From CBDHEY01 sp965262305 (GTDB lineage: Bacteria > Pseudomonadota > Gammaproteobacteria > Pseudomonadales > Cellvibrionaceae): a DNA stretch of 64,000 nucleotides. The notes under the pieces are model-generated. The model was not told the origin of the DNA, ran no database searches, and saw only the letters and a program-made list of their open reading frames with translations. The translations under genes and the position numbers were made by a program. Every line of letters begins with the position of its first letter. The stretch's first letter is position 1. This document shows, in pieces, positions 51,065-60,958 of this stretch. Location of the stretch: positions 1 to 64,000 of the forward strand of contig CBDHEY010000004.1 in NCBI GenBank assembly GCA_965262305.1, in the 5' to 3' direction.

Positions 51065-52810
51065 CTAATCGCTAGAATGATCTGCAATTTCTGATAAGCT
51101 TTCATCCTCAACAAGCGCGGAAACCCTCAATACTTCCTCAATGGTCGTTATCCCCTGAATAGCATAATCCATTGCGCTCGCCCCAAGAGGTCTATAGTTT
51201 GGGTCTGCATGAGCTGCATCGTTAAATTTTCTTACGCTGTTATCTCGAAGGGCATTTGCCATTTCACCATTAATTTCTAAAAGCTCAAAAACCCCAATTC
51301 GCCCTCTATACCCAGTATTAAAACAATGGGGACAACCCATTCCTTTTTTTAACTTAATGGAAGAAAGATTTTTAACTTTCAGTTTATGAAGAAATTTAAT
51401 TTCAGCTTCTGTAGGAGTGTAATCAGAGCTGCAACTTCCACATATTTTTCTCACCAAACGCTGAGCGATAATCGCTTTTAAACTTGAGGCCACAAGAAAA
51501 GGATCAACACCCATATCCACTAAACGTAGCGCTGATGTCACCGCGTCATTAGTATGAAGTGTAGATAGCACCATATGACCGGTCATTGCTGCTCTAAGTG
51601 CGATCTCCGCAGATTCAGAATCTCTAATCTCACCAATTAATAAGATGTCTGGATCTTGTCTCAAAGTAGCACGTAATACAGTCGAGAAATCCAGACCTAT
51701 TTTTTCATGCACTTGTACTTGGTTGATTCTGGGTAATCGGTACTCAACCGGATCTTCAACGGTGATAATTTTCTTTTCTGGAATATTTAATTCTGAAAGA
51801 GCACCATACAATGTAGTTGTTTTTCCGCTCCCGGTAGGTCCTGTCACTAAAACTAAACCATGAGGACGTGTAATAAGTTCACGAAACCGCGAGAGATATA
51901 ACTGAGACAAGCCGGCATCTTCCAACGGCAAAACACCTTCAGTTTGATCAAGAATCCGCATTACAATGGACTCACCATGCTGAACAGGCATGGTAGATAA
52001 ACGTACATCTATATTGTGCTTCTTTATTCTTAGATTAAATCTGCCATCTTGGGGTAAACGTTTTTCAGAAATATCTAAATTCGACATAAGCTTGAGTCGA
52101 ACCACCAACGCACCAGAGATTCGCTTTTCATTCATTATCTGCTCGACCAGAACACCATCAATTCTTTGCCTAATCCGCAGAACGGTTTCATCCGGTTCAA
52201 TATGAATATCCGATGCCCGAGTATTTAATGCTTCTTCAAATATCTTTTGCAATAATCTAACTACAGGTGCGTCACTATCCGTTGCTTCAGTTACTATGTC
52301 GGAAAAATCTACAGCATCTTCCGCAAGTTCTTCATTCAATTCGCCTGCAAGATCTGCAATTTCACTCGCTCGACTATAAGCAACGTCCAATATATCGAGC
52401 AACTCAGATTCGCGAACAACAGCAGGTCGTATTGGTTTAGGTATAACACGTTGTAGGTCATCCAAACCAAATATGTCAGTTGGATCTGACATCCCAAGAA
52501 GAACACCATCGCCATCTTCCTTTAAAATCATTACTCGATAACGTCGAGCTAGATTTTCTGGAAGTGTTTGTACAAGGTCAGGATCAAAACGAAAGTTCTT
52601 TAATTCAACAAAGGGAATTTCTAGTTGTTTAGAAAGTAAGGATAAAAGAGTATTCTCTTCGACATATTCTAGATCAATTAATTGCCTTCCTAATTTTAAC
52701 CCTGTTGATTTTTGAGCTTTTAAAGCTGACTCAAGTTGATCTTGTGAAATAATTTGTTGCGCAACTAAAAGATCACCAATCCTTATACGTTTTTGGTTAA
52801 ATGCTACCAC
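51065..52810 (-). CDS. mshE: MshE pilus extension ATPase with c-di-GMP-binding N-domain
   Basis: 581 residues, GTG start overlapping mshN. The N-terminal MshEN region has the tandem motif RIRIGDLLVAQQIISQDQLE and LKLGRQLIDLEYVEENTLL (about 8-65), the known c-di-GMP-binding arrangement of MshE. The GspE ATPase core has Walker A GPTGSGKTTTLYG near 325, DPVEYRLPRINQVQV, Walker B DPDILLIGEIRDSES and ALRAAMTGHMVLSTLHTND. A four-cysteine zinc site (CGSC and CPHC) is near 455-500. It powers pilus extension, probably switched by c-di-GMP. Confidence 0.95.
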   Translation of the reverse strand: MVAFNQKRIRIGDLLVAQQIISQDQLESALKAQKSTGLKLGRQLIDLEYVEENTLLSLLSKQLEIPFVELKNFRFDPDLVQTLPENLARRYRVMILKEDGDGVLLGMSDPTDIFGLDDLQRVIPKPIRPAVVRESELLDILDVAYSRASEIADLAGELNEELAEDAVDFSDIVTEATDSDAPVVRLLQKIFEEALNTRASDIHIEPDETVLRIRQRIDGVLVEQIMNEKRISGALVVRLKLMSNLDISEKRLPQDGRFNLRIKKHNIDVRLSTMPVQHGESIVMRILDQTEGVLPLEDAGLSQLYLSRFRELITRPHGLVLVTGPTGSGKTTTLYGALSELNIPEKKIITVEDPVEYRLPRINQVQVHEKIGLDFSTVLRATLRQDPDILLIGEIRDSESAEIALRAAMTGHMVLSTLHTNDAVTSALRLVDMGVDPFLVASSLKAIIAQRLVRKICGSCSSDYTPTEAEIKFLHKLKVKNLSSIKLKKGMGCPHCFNTGYRGRIGVFELLEINGEMANALRDNSVRKFNDAAHADPNYRPLGASAMDYAIQGITTIEEVLRVSALVEDESLSEIADHSSD

Positions 52811-54120
52811 GATGATGCCTGCTCCGTTACGTTTCGTGATTGGCTATTATTTTTTTTAATTTCTTGAATACGATCTAAAGCAAAGACCTTTGCCGTATCA
52901 TCTAGAAGATTTAGTTTTAGCGCCTTATTGTAAGCAGAAACAGCAAAAGAACTCTTTCCCAGCGCATCTAGTGATATAGCTAGCCCTAACCAGTAATTCG
53001 AATTTTTGTCGTCAATTAAAATTAATTTCTCGTACACAAACTTAGAACCCTTGTAATCTGAATTCTTCTGTTTTAAAACAGCAAGCAGAGAAAGACTCTT
53101 TTCATTAAGCTCGTGGATGGATAAACTCTCCAAAATTGCAATTGCTTCTGGTATATTTTTTTCGAAATGAAACAATTTAGCGCGCATATACTGTGCTTGC
53201 GGAGAGTATTCTTTATAGCTTTGATATAATTTTTTCGCGAGATTTACATCCCCTAAATAAATATATTCGTCAAATAATGCTACACCAACTTTAATAGACT
53301 CAGGGTTCATCGCGATGAACTCTTCTAACTTAGAAATCGCTTCCTGGTGCTTATTTTCTCTTTTTAATTGATTGATTGTATTTAAGAAATCAGCTTGTCT
53401 CTCTTTTAATGTTTTAGTCATCTTAACAGTTCTATCATGTCGCCGATCCACGGCTTCATTTGATTCCTGTTTTTCCACTAATAGTAAATTTTCGTAAGAA
53501 AGTACTTCTTCATTCTTTTCTATTATCCAATATTGATCTATTGATATCGTATGAGCTCTAGCAATCATCCTCTTTGCTTTATTGATCGCCCCCGACTTCA
53601 AAGATTCTTCTGTGAGTTTTCTGTATCGCGATCGTAATTTCTCAATACCATCTATTGCGATTTGATTTTTTTCATCAATAGAAAGTATTTTTTTAAAAAA
53701 ATAATAAGCATTATTATTTTCAGGTTTTGTTAATCGATCATTCGATAATGCATAATTTGCTAATACGAGGTACGCCTCAACATTTGGGTCTTGCTTTTCT
53801 CTTTCTAAATTCTCGACTGAATCCTCAATCAATTTATTGGCTAAGACGTTGGACTCCTCCTCTAGAGAGATTTTAGCGATACCCTCGGTAAAGTCCGTTG
53901 GAATTGAGACAAACTCTTCCTGCTTTGAATCTTTATAAAAACGCTGTTCATGACCGAAAAATACTGTTAAAAAAGTCACTATTGAAATTGAGAACACCAC
54001 AAAAACCCTTCTATAAATATAATTTGAATCTCGCGATTCAGAATTATTCATTAAGGGCTCTATATCAAGATGTTGGCGTCTTGAGTCGAGATCAGTCAAT
54101 GCATCGTTTAGCAGGCTCAT
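52804..54120 (-). CDS. mshN: MshN TPR-repeat protein
   Basis: 438 residues. MSLLNDALTDLDSRRQ at the N-terminus is the typical MshN/PilW-like cytoplasmic start. One membrane helix follows near 36-58 (VFVVFSISIVTFLTVFFG), then a periplasmic TPR domain. The clearest repeats are NKHQEAISKLEEFIAMNPES, NIPEAIAILESLSIHE and GKSSFAVSAYNKALKLN. It is an assembly factor of the MSHA machine. It overlaps mshE by 7 bp and follows mshM with no space. Confidence 0.9.
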   Translation of the reverse strand: MSLLNDALTDLDSRRQHLDIEPLMNNSESRDSNYIYRRVFVVFSISIVTFLTVFFGHEQRFYKDSKQEEFVSIPTDFTEGIAKISLEEESNVLANKLIEDSVENLEREKQDPNVEAYLVLANYALSNDRLTKPENNNAYYFFKKILSIDEKNQIAIDGIEKLRSRYRKLTEESLKSGAINKAKRMIARAHTISIDQYWIIEKNEEVLSYENLLLVEKQESNEAVDRRHDRTVKMTKTLKERQADFLNTINQLKRENKHQEAISKLEEFIAMNPESIKVGVALFDEYIYLGDVNLAKKLYQSYKEYSPQAQYMRAKLFHFEKNIPEAIAILESLSIHELNEKSLSLLAVLKQKNSDYKGSKFVYEKLILIDDKNSNYWLGLAISLDALGKSSFAVSAYNKALKLNLLDDTAKVFALDRIQEIKKNNSQSRNVTEQASSW

Positions 54121-54121
54121 A

Positions 54122-54985
54122 TTAAACTCTAGTTAATTGCATCAATTGACATTGCCAGGCGCAAATTTTCCCAAACCAATGACTTTCTTGTGTATCCGCA
54201 ATAGCTTTAGCTGTATGCCACAAAGTAACGCGCTTGTGCCCTTTTCCATATGAACATATAAGAGCTTTATGACAAATGATATTAACGAGTCGAGGAATTC
54301 CTCCCGAGCCCACATACACCAGATATTTGGCAAAACCATCAAATAAATCTTCTTGCAACCCCGCAGCGACAATACGATGACGAATATATTCTTTACAGCC
54401 TTTCCTGTTTAGTGGTTTTAAATACTCTGAAAATATTATTCTCTGCTTCAGTTGTCTTAAATCCGAACGAGAAAGAAGAGAATCCAGTTCCGGCTGACCC
54501 AACATAATTACCTGTAATAATTTTCTTTTTTGGGTCTCTAAATTTGTCAGTAGTCGAAGGCATTCTATAGTGTCTATCGGCATGGATTGGGCCTCATCTA
54601 CAATTAAGACCACCTGTTTTCCATTGCGATGAATTTGCATAAGTCTACGGTAAATTGCTGAAATCATCTCATGAGCGCCCATTTCTGGATTAAATTCAGC
54701 AGATATTTCTTGGGCCACAAAACTTTTCAATTCGTTCGGAGTTAAATATGGATTAGGAATATAAATACTCGTAAAATCGCCATTTATCGATGCCAATAAT
54801 TTCCGGCATAAGAGCGTTTTTCCAGTACCTACTTCACCGACAACCTTGATAAAACCTTCACAATGTTTAAGTGCAACTAACATCGTATTTAAGGCTTCTC
54901 TATGGCTTTGCTGGTTCAAGAAAAACTGTGTATCTGGCGTAATAGAAAAAGGCATTTCTTGGAAACCAAAATGATCTAAATACAT
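54122..54985 (-). CDS. mshM: MshM ExeA-like AAA ATPase
   Basis: 287 residues. The start MYLDHFGFQEMPFSITPDTQ is the standard ExeA-like opening. Walker A is GEVGTGKTLLCRK near 50, Walker B VVLIVDEAQSMP near 127, and sensor region VIMLGQPELDSLLSRSDLR near 165. ExeA relatives help secretin assembly and bind peptidoglycan. MshM lacks a peptidoglycan-binding domain, which fits its usual size. It is next to the secretin gene mshL. Confidence 0.92.
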   Translation of the reverse strand: MYLDHFGFQEMPFSITPDTQFFLNQQSHREALNTMLVALKHCEGFIKVVGEVGTGKTLLCRKLLASINGDFTSIYIPNPYLTPNELKSFVAQEISAEFNPEMGAHEMISAIYRRLMQIHRNGKQVVLIVDEAQSMPIDTIECLRLLTNLETQKRKLLQVIMLGQPELDSLLSRSDLRQLKQRIIFSEYLKPLNRKGCKEYIRHRIVAAGLQEDLFDGFAKYLVYVGSGGIPRLVNIICHKALICSYGKGHKRVTLWHTAKAIADTQESHWFGKICAWQCQLMQLTRV

Positions 54986-54991
54986 AGGTTA

Positions 54992-56683
54992 TTACCTAGA
55001 ACGATATAGTTCAGAAATAGAGTTAATACGATCTACATCCTCATCCAATATATCTTGCCAACTTTCATCACCAATAACTTGAGGCCTCATTAGAATAACA
55101 AGTTCAGTTTTTTGTAATGATCGTTGCTTGGATTTAAAGAGAGTATTTAAAACAGGTATATTGCCTAGAAACGGCCGTTTAGTGTTAACCTTGGATGTCG
55201 TTTCTTGCATCAAGCCACCAAGAATCACCACCTGGCCGCTACGCGCTTTGACAATACTATCTGATTCACGTACGTCCCTTAAAGCAAGGGGAAGCGAAAA
55301 GGTTTCACCGCTAATGCTAATTTCTTTTATCTGATCTTGTACGTTACTCACCAATGGATGAATATGTAATATCACATCGCCATCTTCAGATATTTGTGGC
55401 GTGACGTCCAAGGAAATCCCGCTGAAAAAAGAGTCCAGTTCCACTTCAGGAGCGGTTACGATAGAGCCGGCACTTGAGGTCGTCGAGTTTGAAATCCCTG
55501 TTACAAAAAATTCATCTGAACCTACACGAATAATTGCTTTTTGATTATTAACAGTAGAGACTCTTGGGCTTGATAAAACTTGAACTGAACCCTGTTGTTC
55601 CAGCAAAAAAAGTAACTTTGTGATGTCTGTTATATTAATAACTGAAGAAATAATGGATTCGACAGTGCCAGCTCCATCTAGCAGAACACTATCTAAAGCA
55701 TCGTCCTCGGCAGAATTGAGTTGTTGTAATGTTATTTGACCACCAATTGCACCCCAATTAATTCCAGATTCAAAACCATCATTTAGCGTCACTTCTAATA
55801 TTTTCGTTTCTAAAACAACTTGCCGCTTGATACTTAGTTCTGATTTTTCAAGAAAATCACGCACGTCGTTGAGTTCTCTGGGCATGGCTTTTACCACAAC
55901 CAAACCAGATTGGGGGTTAGTCATGACAAATCGACCATTTTTATCACCACCAACGATTTCCAATAATGCACGATTTAATCCTGACCAAAAATCAGTTTTC
56001 GAGAGTGTTTGAATTCTCGCACCGGGCGAAACAAATACTTTTTCTGTCGTTTCTTCACCTTCATTTGAAAGGCGGACTAAACTCGAACCAGAACCATTGT
56101 TACTCGAATTATTTTGGTTATTTCTATTGTTTGAATTTCCACTGTTCGATGTGTTTGAGGTAATTTCGCCGATTAAAACACTTGTATCGGTGACTCCAAC
56201 ACGTTGAACATCTAAATAATTTATTGGAAAAACTTCGGTCCGTAATTTTCTCGGATAAATAGTGTAAATACTTGACGAATGCTTATATTCATATCCATAA
56301 ACATCTCGAACAACATTCAAAACTTCCCGAACAGTGACTGCTTTTAGTTCTAGCGATATCACTCCGGCAACTTCCGGATGAACAACCACATTCACGCCGG
56401 AATCTGCAACCAGGCTGAGGAAGAACGTTTTAGCAGGGACACCGTTAACAGAAATATCAAACCGTTCGTCCCTAACAATGTCTTTATTGCTAGCAAGATT
56501 TGCTTCTAAAAGTGTATTGGAAACAGCTTCGGGGACTGAGAAACTCGTATTTTGAGATGCTGCATCCATCATCGACTTTTCGACCGCTAGCGACTTTTCT
56601 TCCTGTTGAGAAGCACAGCTCCCAAGTAAAATGCCAAGCAGTATGAAAGTAAAATCTTTAGTTTTGGACAAATAACGTTTCAT
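54992..56683 (-). CDS. mshL: MshL outer-membrane secretin
   Basis: 563 residues. The lipoprotein signal ends LGILLGSC|ASQ. Secretin N-domains come first (about 75-290): AKTFFLSLVADSGVNVVVHP and GLVVVKAMPRELNDVRDFLE. The beta-barrel secretin core runs from about 300 (VLETKILEVTLNDGFESGIN to GQVVILGGLMQETTSKVNTK). A low-complexity asparagine-serine segment (NSNNRNNQNNSSNNG) near 185-200 lies between N-domains. It forms the pilus pore. Confidence 0.94.
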   Translation of the reverse strand: MKRYLSKTKDFTFILLGILLGSCASQQEEKSLAVEKSMMDAASQNTSFSVPEAVSNTLLEANLASNKDIVRDERFDISVNGVPAKTFFLSLVADSGVNVVVHPEVAGVISLELKAVTVREVLNVVRDVYGYEYKHSSSIYTIYPRKLRTEVFPINYLDVQRVGVTDTSVLIGEITSNTSNSGNSNNRNNQNNSSNNGSGSSLVRLSNEGEETTEKVFVSPGARIQTLSKTDFWSGLNRALLEIVGGDKNGRFVMTNPQSGLVVVKAMPRELNDVRDFLEKSELSIKRQVVLETKILEVTLNDGFESGINWGAIGGQITLQQLNSAEDDALDSVLLDGAGTVESIISSVINITDITKLLFLLEQQGSVQVLSSPRVSTVNNQKAIIRVGSDEFFVTGISNSTTSSAGSIVTAPEVELDSFFSGISLDVTPQISEDGDVILHIHPLVSNVQDQIKEISISGETFSLPLALRDVRESDSIVKARSGQVVILGGLMQETTSKVNTKRPFLGNIPVLNTLFKSKQRSLQKTELVILMRPQVIGDESWQDILDEDVDRINSISELYRSR

Positions 56684-56741
56684 GCATTTTTACCTTAATA
56701 CAACCGTCCTTTTTAGTTCATATTTTCTTAACATCTTAATT

Positions 56742-57068
56742 TTATTTTTTCCCAACATTCACAATATTGGGACGCAGAGCAATTTCCCGTCTTTTACCAT
56801 CAAACTCAATCAAAACTGACGAAGGAAGGATTTCAATAACTTTGTGAGATTTGTAAATATCCCCTGGGTTAAGCACTACCCCGTTTACAATAGCTTGCCG
56901 TTGTCCATTTCGCGTCATTATTGCCTGTAGTTTAATTTGAGCTCTTTTTTTATCAGCAACAGATAACAATGGTCGAGTAGGATCTCGAAGAGGCTCTATT
57001 TCTTCAGATTGAACAGAAGCAATTAAGGTTAATGCCACAAAAGGACATAAAAATTTTAATCTATACAC
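56742..57068 (-). CDS. mshK: MshK pilus assembly protein
   Basis: 108 residues from GTG 57068, chosen because GAGGAG precedes it at proper distance; a TTG one codon earlier is too close. The signal peptide (LCPFVALTLIASVQS) is followed by the MshK/PilP-like core DPTRPLL, LQAIMTRNGQRQAIVNGVVL and GDIYKSHKVIEILPSSVLI. PilP-like proteins link the inner-membrane complex to the secretin. It overlaps mshJ by 8 bp. Confidence 0.88.
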   Translation of the reverse strand: MYRLKFLCPFVALTLIASVQSEEIEPLRDPTRPLLSVADKKRAQIKLQAIMTRNGQRQAIVNGVVLNPGDIYKSHKVIEILPSSVLIEFDGKRREIALRPNIVNVGKK

Positions 57069-57744
57069 CAATTGCTCCTCTATCCGTGGACAAAGTAAAT
57101 ACTTCTAATATCGCTTTGCCATGAGGATATCGCTCTACTTCATACTCCAAGCTTTCCCAATAAAAACGCCAATCTAAGCCTTCGAGAGCTTCAAGGTAAG
57201 TCACGACATCGAAATATTTACCGTGAATTTCCAGAACAACACTATTTTTGTATATACCGACCGAATTCGCAGATACGATTTGATCTTGGTCATTAGTATT
57301 TTGAGTAATCGGGGATAATCTTAAGAGTGAAGGTTTTTGCGTTCCTAATTCAATCAGCTTTGCAGAATGATTAGCTTGTAAAACGTCATAAAGTATTTTT
57401 GCAAGTTTTTCGGCCGGAACTAAACCTAGAGAAAGGTTATCTAGTTCACTATCGACCACAGATATTTCTTGCTCTAGTCTTACAACTTCCCTTTTTTTCT
57501 CAGCGAGCGGATCAGTTTGCAACGCTTTTAACAAAACTTTCTGTTCGCTTGTGAGAATGAGCATATCTTTGCTCACCGCTTCATATCTTTGACTTAATGC
57601 TTGTTGCTTTTTTTGAGCACTGCTCAAGAATAAAAAATCCCAGACGAGATAAACCAGTGCAAAGAGTGAGAAAGCGATTAATATTCGCTCACGAAAATTT
57701 CTTTGATTAAATGCTTTGGCTGATATCGACCAGTATTCTTTCAT
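57061..57744 (-). CDS. mshJ: MshJ (PilO-like) assembly protein
   Basis: 227 residues. One N-terminal membrane helix (RILIAFSLFALVYLVWDFLF near 20-40) is followed by a coiled coil (about 45-105) and a PilO-like ferredoxin fold (VVLEIHGKYFDVVTYLEALE). It pairs with the PilN-like protein encoded just upstream; the ATG overlaps that stop codon by 4 bp (ATGA). Confidence 0.9.
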   Translation of the reverse strand: MKEYWSISAKAFNQRNFRERILIAFSLFALVYLVWDFLFLSSAQKKQQALSQRYEAVSKDMLILTSEQKVLLKALQTDPLAEKKREVVRLEQEISVVDSELDNLSLGLVPAEKLAKILYDVLQANHSAKLIELGTQKPSLLRLSPITQNTNDQDQIVSANSVGIYKNSVVLEIHGKYFDVVTYLEALEGLDWRFYWESLEYEVERYPHGKAILEVFTLSTDRGAIGV

Positions 57745-58379
57745 CGAGTACCTACTGTATTTGACCCGGTCTGGACGGAATCAAAACCTAAAGAGAAGTC
57801 GTAAAATTTTCTTGATTCACTGTCAACTAAATTGATAGAACCAAATCTAGCCCCTTTGAAATTATCATCGTCTTGTAAGTTTTTTATATAGTGAGGTACG
57901 GCTTCTGGTGAGCGCGAATGTCCACTTAACTCTATAAACGCACCCCCAGAAGTCAATCTTATCTTTTCAAGTGCTAGGTCACTGTTACTATTCTCAGCAA
58001 GACCATTAAGCAAAATTGAAAAACCATTTTTATTTCCCATATTTTTATTACTTAACAGCCGCCTTAACTGCCTTCTCTCGGTTAAGAAAGCTTTCAATTC
58101 GGCAATGTGCATATCCAACTCACTTTTATTAGATGCTTTTGCCATATCTTTTATTTTAGTAAGCTGATCTTGGATCACGACTTTCTGATTTTCCAACTCG
58201 ATCACTTTTCTCTCTAGCTTATTAACACTCGTCGTTACTTCAAATCCAAAGTAAAACAAAATCAAACATATTCCGATAAATGAGGCACCTAGAGTTTCCG
58301 CGGTTAACCACGTTTTTTGGGGTCTTAATTCATCTACATACAGATTGACTTGCTGAAAACTCACCTTAAACCACTCCAT
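57741..58379 (-). CDS. MshI2 (PilN-like) assembly protein
   Basis: 212 residues from ATG 58379, just inside the end of mshI. The short cytoplasmic start FQQVNLYVDELRPQ is the PilN-type peptide that binds PilM-like proteins. One membrane helix lies near 35-55 (GASFIGICLILFYFGF), followed by a coiled coil and a small periplasmic domain. In other MSHA clusters this protein is named MshI2 or second MshI part. Confidence 0.88.
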   Translation of the reverse strand: MEWFKVSFQQVNLYVDELRPQKTWLTAETLGASFIGICLILFYFGFEVTTSVNKLERKVIELENQKVVIQDQLTKIKDMAKASNKSELDMHIAELKAFLTERRQLRRLLSNKNMGNKNGFSILLNGLAENSNSDLALEKIRLTSGGAFIELSGHSRSPEAVPHYIKNLQDDDNFKGARFGSINLVDSESRKFYDFSLGFDSVQTGSNTVGTR

Positions 58380-59281
58380 GAAGAACACGCACTCCCAAGC
58401 GCCCCTATACATAGGTGGTGAATAGATTCGTCAGCGATATCATGGGTTTTTAGGTGATCTGAAAGGTCAAAAAAATGGGTAGGTACGGTGACGCTTCGCC
58501 GAATATCTATGGTAATTTTATCTTCTGTTATATTCTCTCCACATACGTAGAGCCCCGCTGGAGGTGAAAGACCCATTTGACGTTCGTAGTAATCGAATGA
58601 CCGTTGCACTTCTAAAGAAAATGCATCACCAGGTAATTCATCAAGCAACCCTCCTGAATAACCCAGTGTGAATTGTCGCGATAAATACAGGTTTCCATCT
58701 TTGTATAGGCACACGAGTCCTTCACCCTCTGTGACTCGAACTATAGCGATTCCTCGACTTGATTCCATACCTTTTTTCATTAGAGCGAGGTTTCGAAGTG
58801 CCATTTCTTCGGTTTCGATCACTTCAAGCCGGAGCCCAGAGCGGTGAACCAGCTCAACGATTTCTTTGATTCTAGGCAAGGGTGATGCAACAACATAAGC
58901 CATTTTCTTACCTGATTTATTTCCATCTCGAGGCAAGGAAAATGCATCGATGACCGTTTCTTCGATCGGCGTTGAAATCAAGTCTTTAACCTTCCACTTC
59001 AACGCATCTTTAAGTTCAGCATCTTCAACGGCTGGGGCCTCAACAAGTAACATTTGATAGTCTTTTAGTGGCAAAACCACTCTGCAACGACTTTTAGACA
59101 GGTTGTGTTTAGACACATACTCTGAAAGTTGCTGTTGTTGCGAAATACTTGAATCCACTCCAATAAAGGAGATTTTCGAAATTTGGCTCGAGCTATCACA
59201 AACAGCGATCGCCATGCCTTCTTGTAAGAATTCGACGGATACAAGGCTTTTACTTTGTGTAAAAAACCGAATTAATGACAC
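58361..59281 (-). CDS. mshI: MshI (PilM-like actin-fold protein)
   Basis: 306 residues, no signal peptide. It opens with the actin-like PilM fold: SLVSVEFLQEGMAIAVCD and SRCRVVLPLKDYQMLLVEAP near 60. DALKWKVKDLISTPIEETVID near 88, YVVASPLPRIKEIVEL near 120 and IAIVRVTEGEGLVCLYKDG near 170 are typical of MshI. It is the first gene of the operon. The usual upstream mshH (EAL-type regulator) is not here; trmL stands in its place. Confidence 0.9.
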   Translation of the reverse strand: MSLIRFFTQSKSLVSVEFLQEGMAIAVCDSSSQISKISFIGVDSSISQQQQLSEYVSKHNLSKSRCRVVLPLKDYQMLLVEAPAVEDAELKDALKWKVKDLISTPIEETVIDAFSLPRDGNKSGKKMAYVVASPLPRIKEIVELVHRSGLRLEVIETEEMALRNLALMKKGMESSRGIAIVRVTEGEGLVCLYKDGNLYLSRQFTLGYSGGLLDELPGDAFSLEVQRSFDYYERQMGLSPPAGLYVCGENITEDKITIDIRRSVTVPTHFFDLSDHLKTHDIADESIHHLCIGALGSACSSWSGLR

Positions 59282-59419
59282 CCTAGTTACCTATTTGTAG
59301 CCATCCAACGCGCTTTTCACCGAGGATAATGCAAATAACTTGTCTTTATATTTGAATAAGCTTCAATAACATTTAGTATAGACCGCCTTAAAAAACACGC
59401 CGAAATTTGTTAAAAATCA

Positions 59420-59884
59420 ATGTTTAATATCGTTCTGTTTGAACCAGAGATACCTCCCAATACAGGAAATATCATCCGAATTTGTGCCAATACAGGATGT
59501 CGAATGATACTTATCGAACCATTGGGCTTTGAATTAAGCGACAAAAAACTCCGCAGAGCTGGTCTTGACTATGGAGAATGGAAAGATTTGGTAACTTACA
59601 AAAATTGGGGAGAGTTTAAAGAAAAAGAGTCACCGAGATCGATTTATGCTTTGACAACAAAAGGAAAATCGTTCCACAGCGAGATCACATTTCAACCAAA
59701 TGATTATCTAATATTTGGCCCGGAAACTCGGGGACTTCCCAATTCTATTCTCGATGAACTCGGATTACCGAATATGTTACGCATTCCGATGCTTGAAAAT
59801 AGCAGAAGCATGAACCTATCTAACGCTGTATCGGTTGTCGTTTATGAAGCTTGGAGACAAATAGGCTACCCAGACGCCAAATAG
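59420..59884 (+). CDS. trmL: tRNA (cytidine/uridine-34-2'-O)-methyltransferase
   Basis: 154 residues, full family length. The SPOUT knot is visible: MFNIVLFEPEIPPNTGNIIR at the start, ANTGCRMILIEPLGF, the SAM-site LIFGPETRGLP near 94-104 and LRIPMLENSRSMNLSNAVSV near 116-135. It methylates the wobble ribose of tRNA-Leu isoacceptors. It is divergent from the MSHA operon with a 138-bp gap, where TTGAAT-16-TAGTAT (59352-59379) is a weak promoter candidate. Confidence 0.95.
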   Translation: MFNIVLFEPEIPPNTGNIIRICANTGCRMILIEPLGFELSDKKLRRAGLDYGEWKDLVTYKNWGEFKEKESPRSIYALTTKGKSFHSEITFQPNDYLIFGPETRGLPNSILDELGLPNMLRIPMLENSRSMNLSNAVSVVVYEAWRQIGYPDAK

Positions 59885-59922
59885 GTTTGCTGATTTAAGT
59901 GTCAATTCTAAAAAAGCGTGAC

Positions 59923-60582
59923 TTACTTTGACTTACTTTTTGCAGCGGCAAGTAAAATTGATTTGTCTATTCGTACCGAATAATCTGGACTAAAGAATAC
60001 AAAATCGACTTTTCCCGAAGTATCAACAAGAATTGCAGCTGGAACAGGCAATATTCGATGATCTTCTCCTGAAGCCTTTTCTAAATCAATACCATAGCCC
60101 TTCAACTTATCATTGGTAGAGTCATCGACCTTAAAAGCCAACCCCAGAGACTTTGTCAGCGCCGCAGAAGAGTCTGATAAAAGCGTATAATCCAATTCCA
60201 AATCTTTTACGCTTTTATGTAAATTTTTAGGAAGATCAGGACTTATCGCGACAATTTGATAGCCTAGTTCAATAAGCTCGGGCTCAATTGTTTTTAATTC
60301 ACCTAAATGTGTATTGCAATAAGGGCACCAGCTGCCACGATAGAAAATAAGTAACGTCGGCTTATTCTTTAGCACATCTAAAACATCAGTAGATTTGCCA
60401 TCCAAAGTTTGTAGGTTAACGGACTCAATCACTTCTCCCACCTTAATTGGGCAAACATCCGATGCAGAAGAATAAACTGTGGATTTAGATGCCATTGTCG
60501 AGCAAGAAAGAACAAAAATTAAACTTAAAACCAAAAACCTCCAGGTATTTTTTCGCTTGCAAATATCTTTTGTGATCTTCAT
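59923..60582 (-). CDS. Exported peroxiredoxin-like (AhpC/TSA) protein
   Basis: 219 residues. The N-terminal signal (FLVLSLIFVLSC, then STMAS) may be cut by signal peptidase II at Cys or by signal peptidase I after MA. The thioredoxin fold has the redox site YRGSWCPYCNTHLGEL near 80-95, a CxxC as in PRX-like2 proteins, with QIVAISPDLPKNLHKSVKD and VPAAILVDTSGKVDFVFFSP following. It is a probable periplasmic peroxidase or thiol oxidoreductase. It is convergent with trmL. Confidence 0.85.
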   Translation of the reverse strand: MKITKDICKRKNTWRFLVLSLIFVLSCSTMASKSTVYSSASDVCPIKVGEVIESVNLQTLDGKSTDVLDVLKNKPTLLIFYRGSWCPYCNTHLGELKTIEPELIELGYQIVAISPDLPKNLHKSVKDLELDYTLLSDSSAALTKSLGLAFKVDDSTNDKLKGYGIDLEKASGEDHRILPVPAAILVDTSGKVDFVFFSPDYSVRIDKSILLAAAKSKSK

Positions 60583-60958
60583 TTACACTCCATAAAAATT
60601 CTTATTAATAAATTGTTAATTAACACGCTTTAAAAAAGCAATTGCGAGTTATTTTAACTTTTAATCCTATTCAAGAACTAGGAAATAAAATTAAAAAAAA
60701 CTTGCTATGGGTGAGAAAATTCACGTTTCAACTAACAAATTTGTATACACAGCGATTTTCAACCTCAAGTCTTATGACGAATTATAAGACTCGACCAAAT
60801 TAGAACATTTTAACAAAATTGGATAGAAAACAACCGATCATTTACTGCCTTCAATGACCGATTAAATACATAAACAGGTTTTATTATTACAAACGAACAT
60901 CCCGATCTTTATTTATATCTGGTAGAATTCGCGATTTTAAAATTTGTAAAGGTTTTTC
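60583..60958 (+). promoter_or_regulatory. Intergenic region with an extended -10 promoter before the exoribonuclease gene
   Basis: No gene is seen in these 376 bp. CTGGTAGAAT at 60919-60928 is an extended -10 (TGG-TAGAAT), about 30 bp before ATG 60959. The upstream -35 region is poor (TTTATT). AAAGG at 60948-60952 is the ribosome binding site. Confidence 0.45.
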
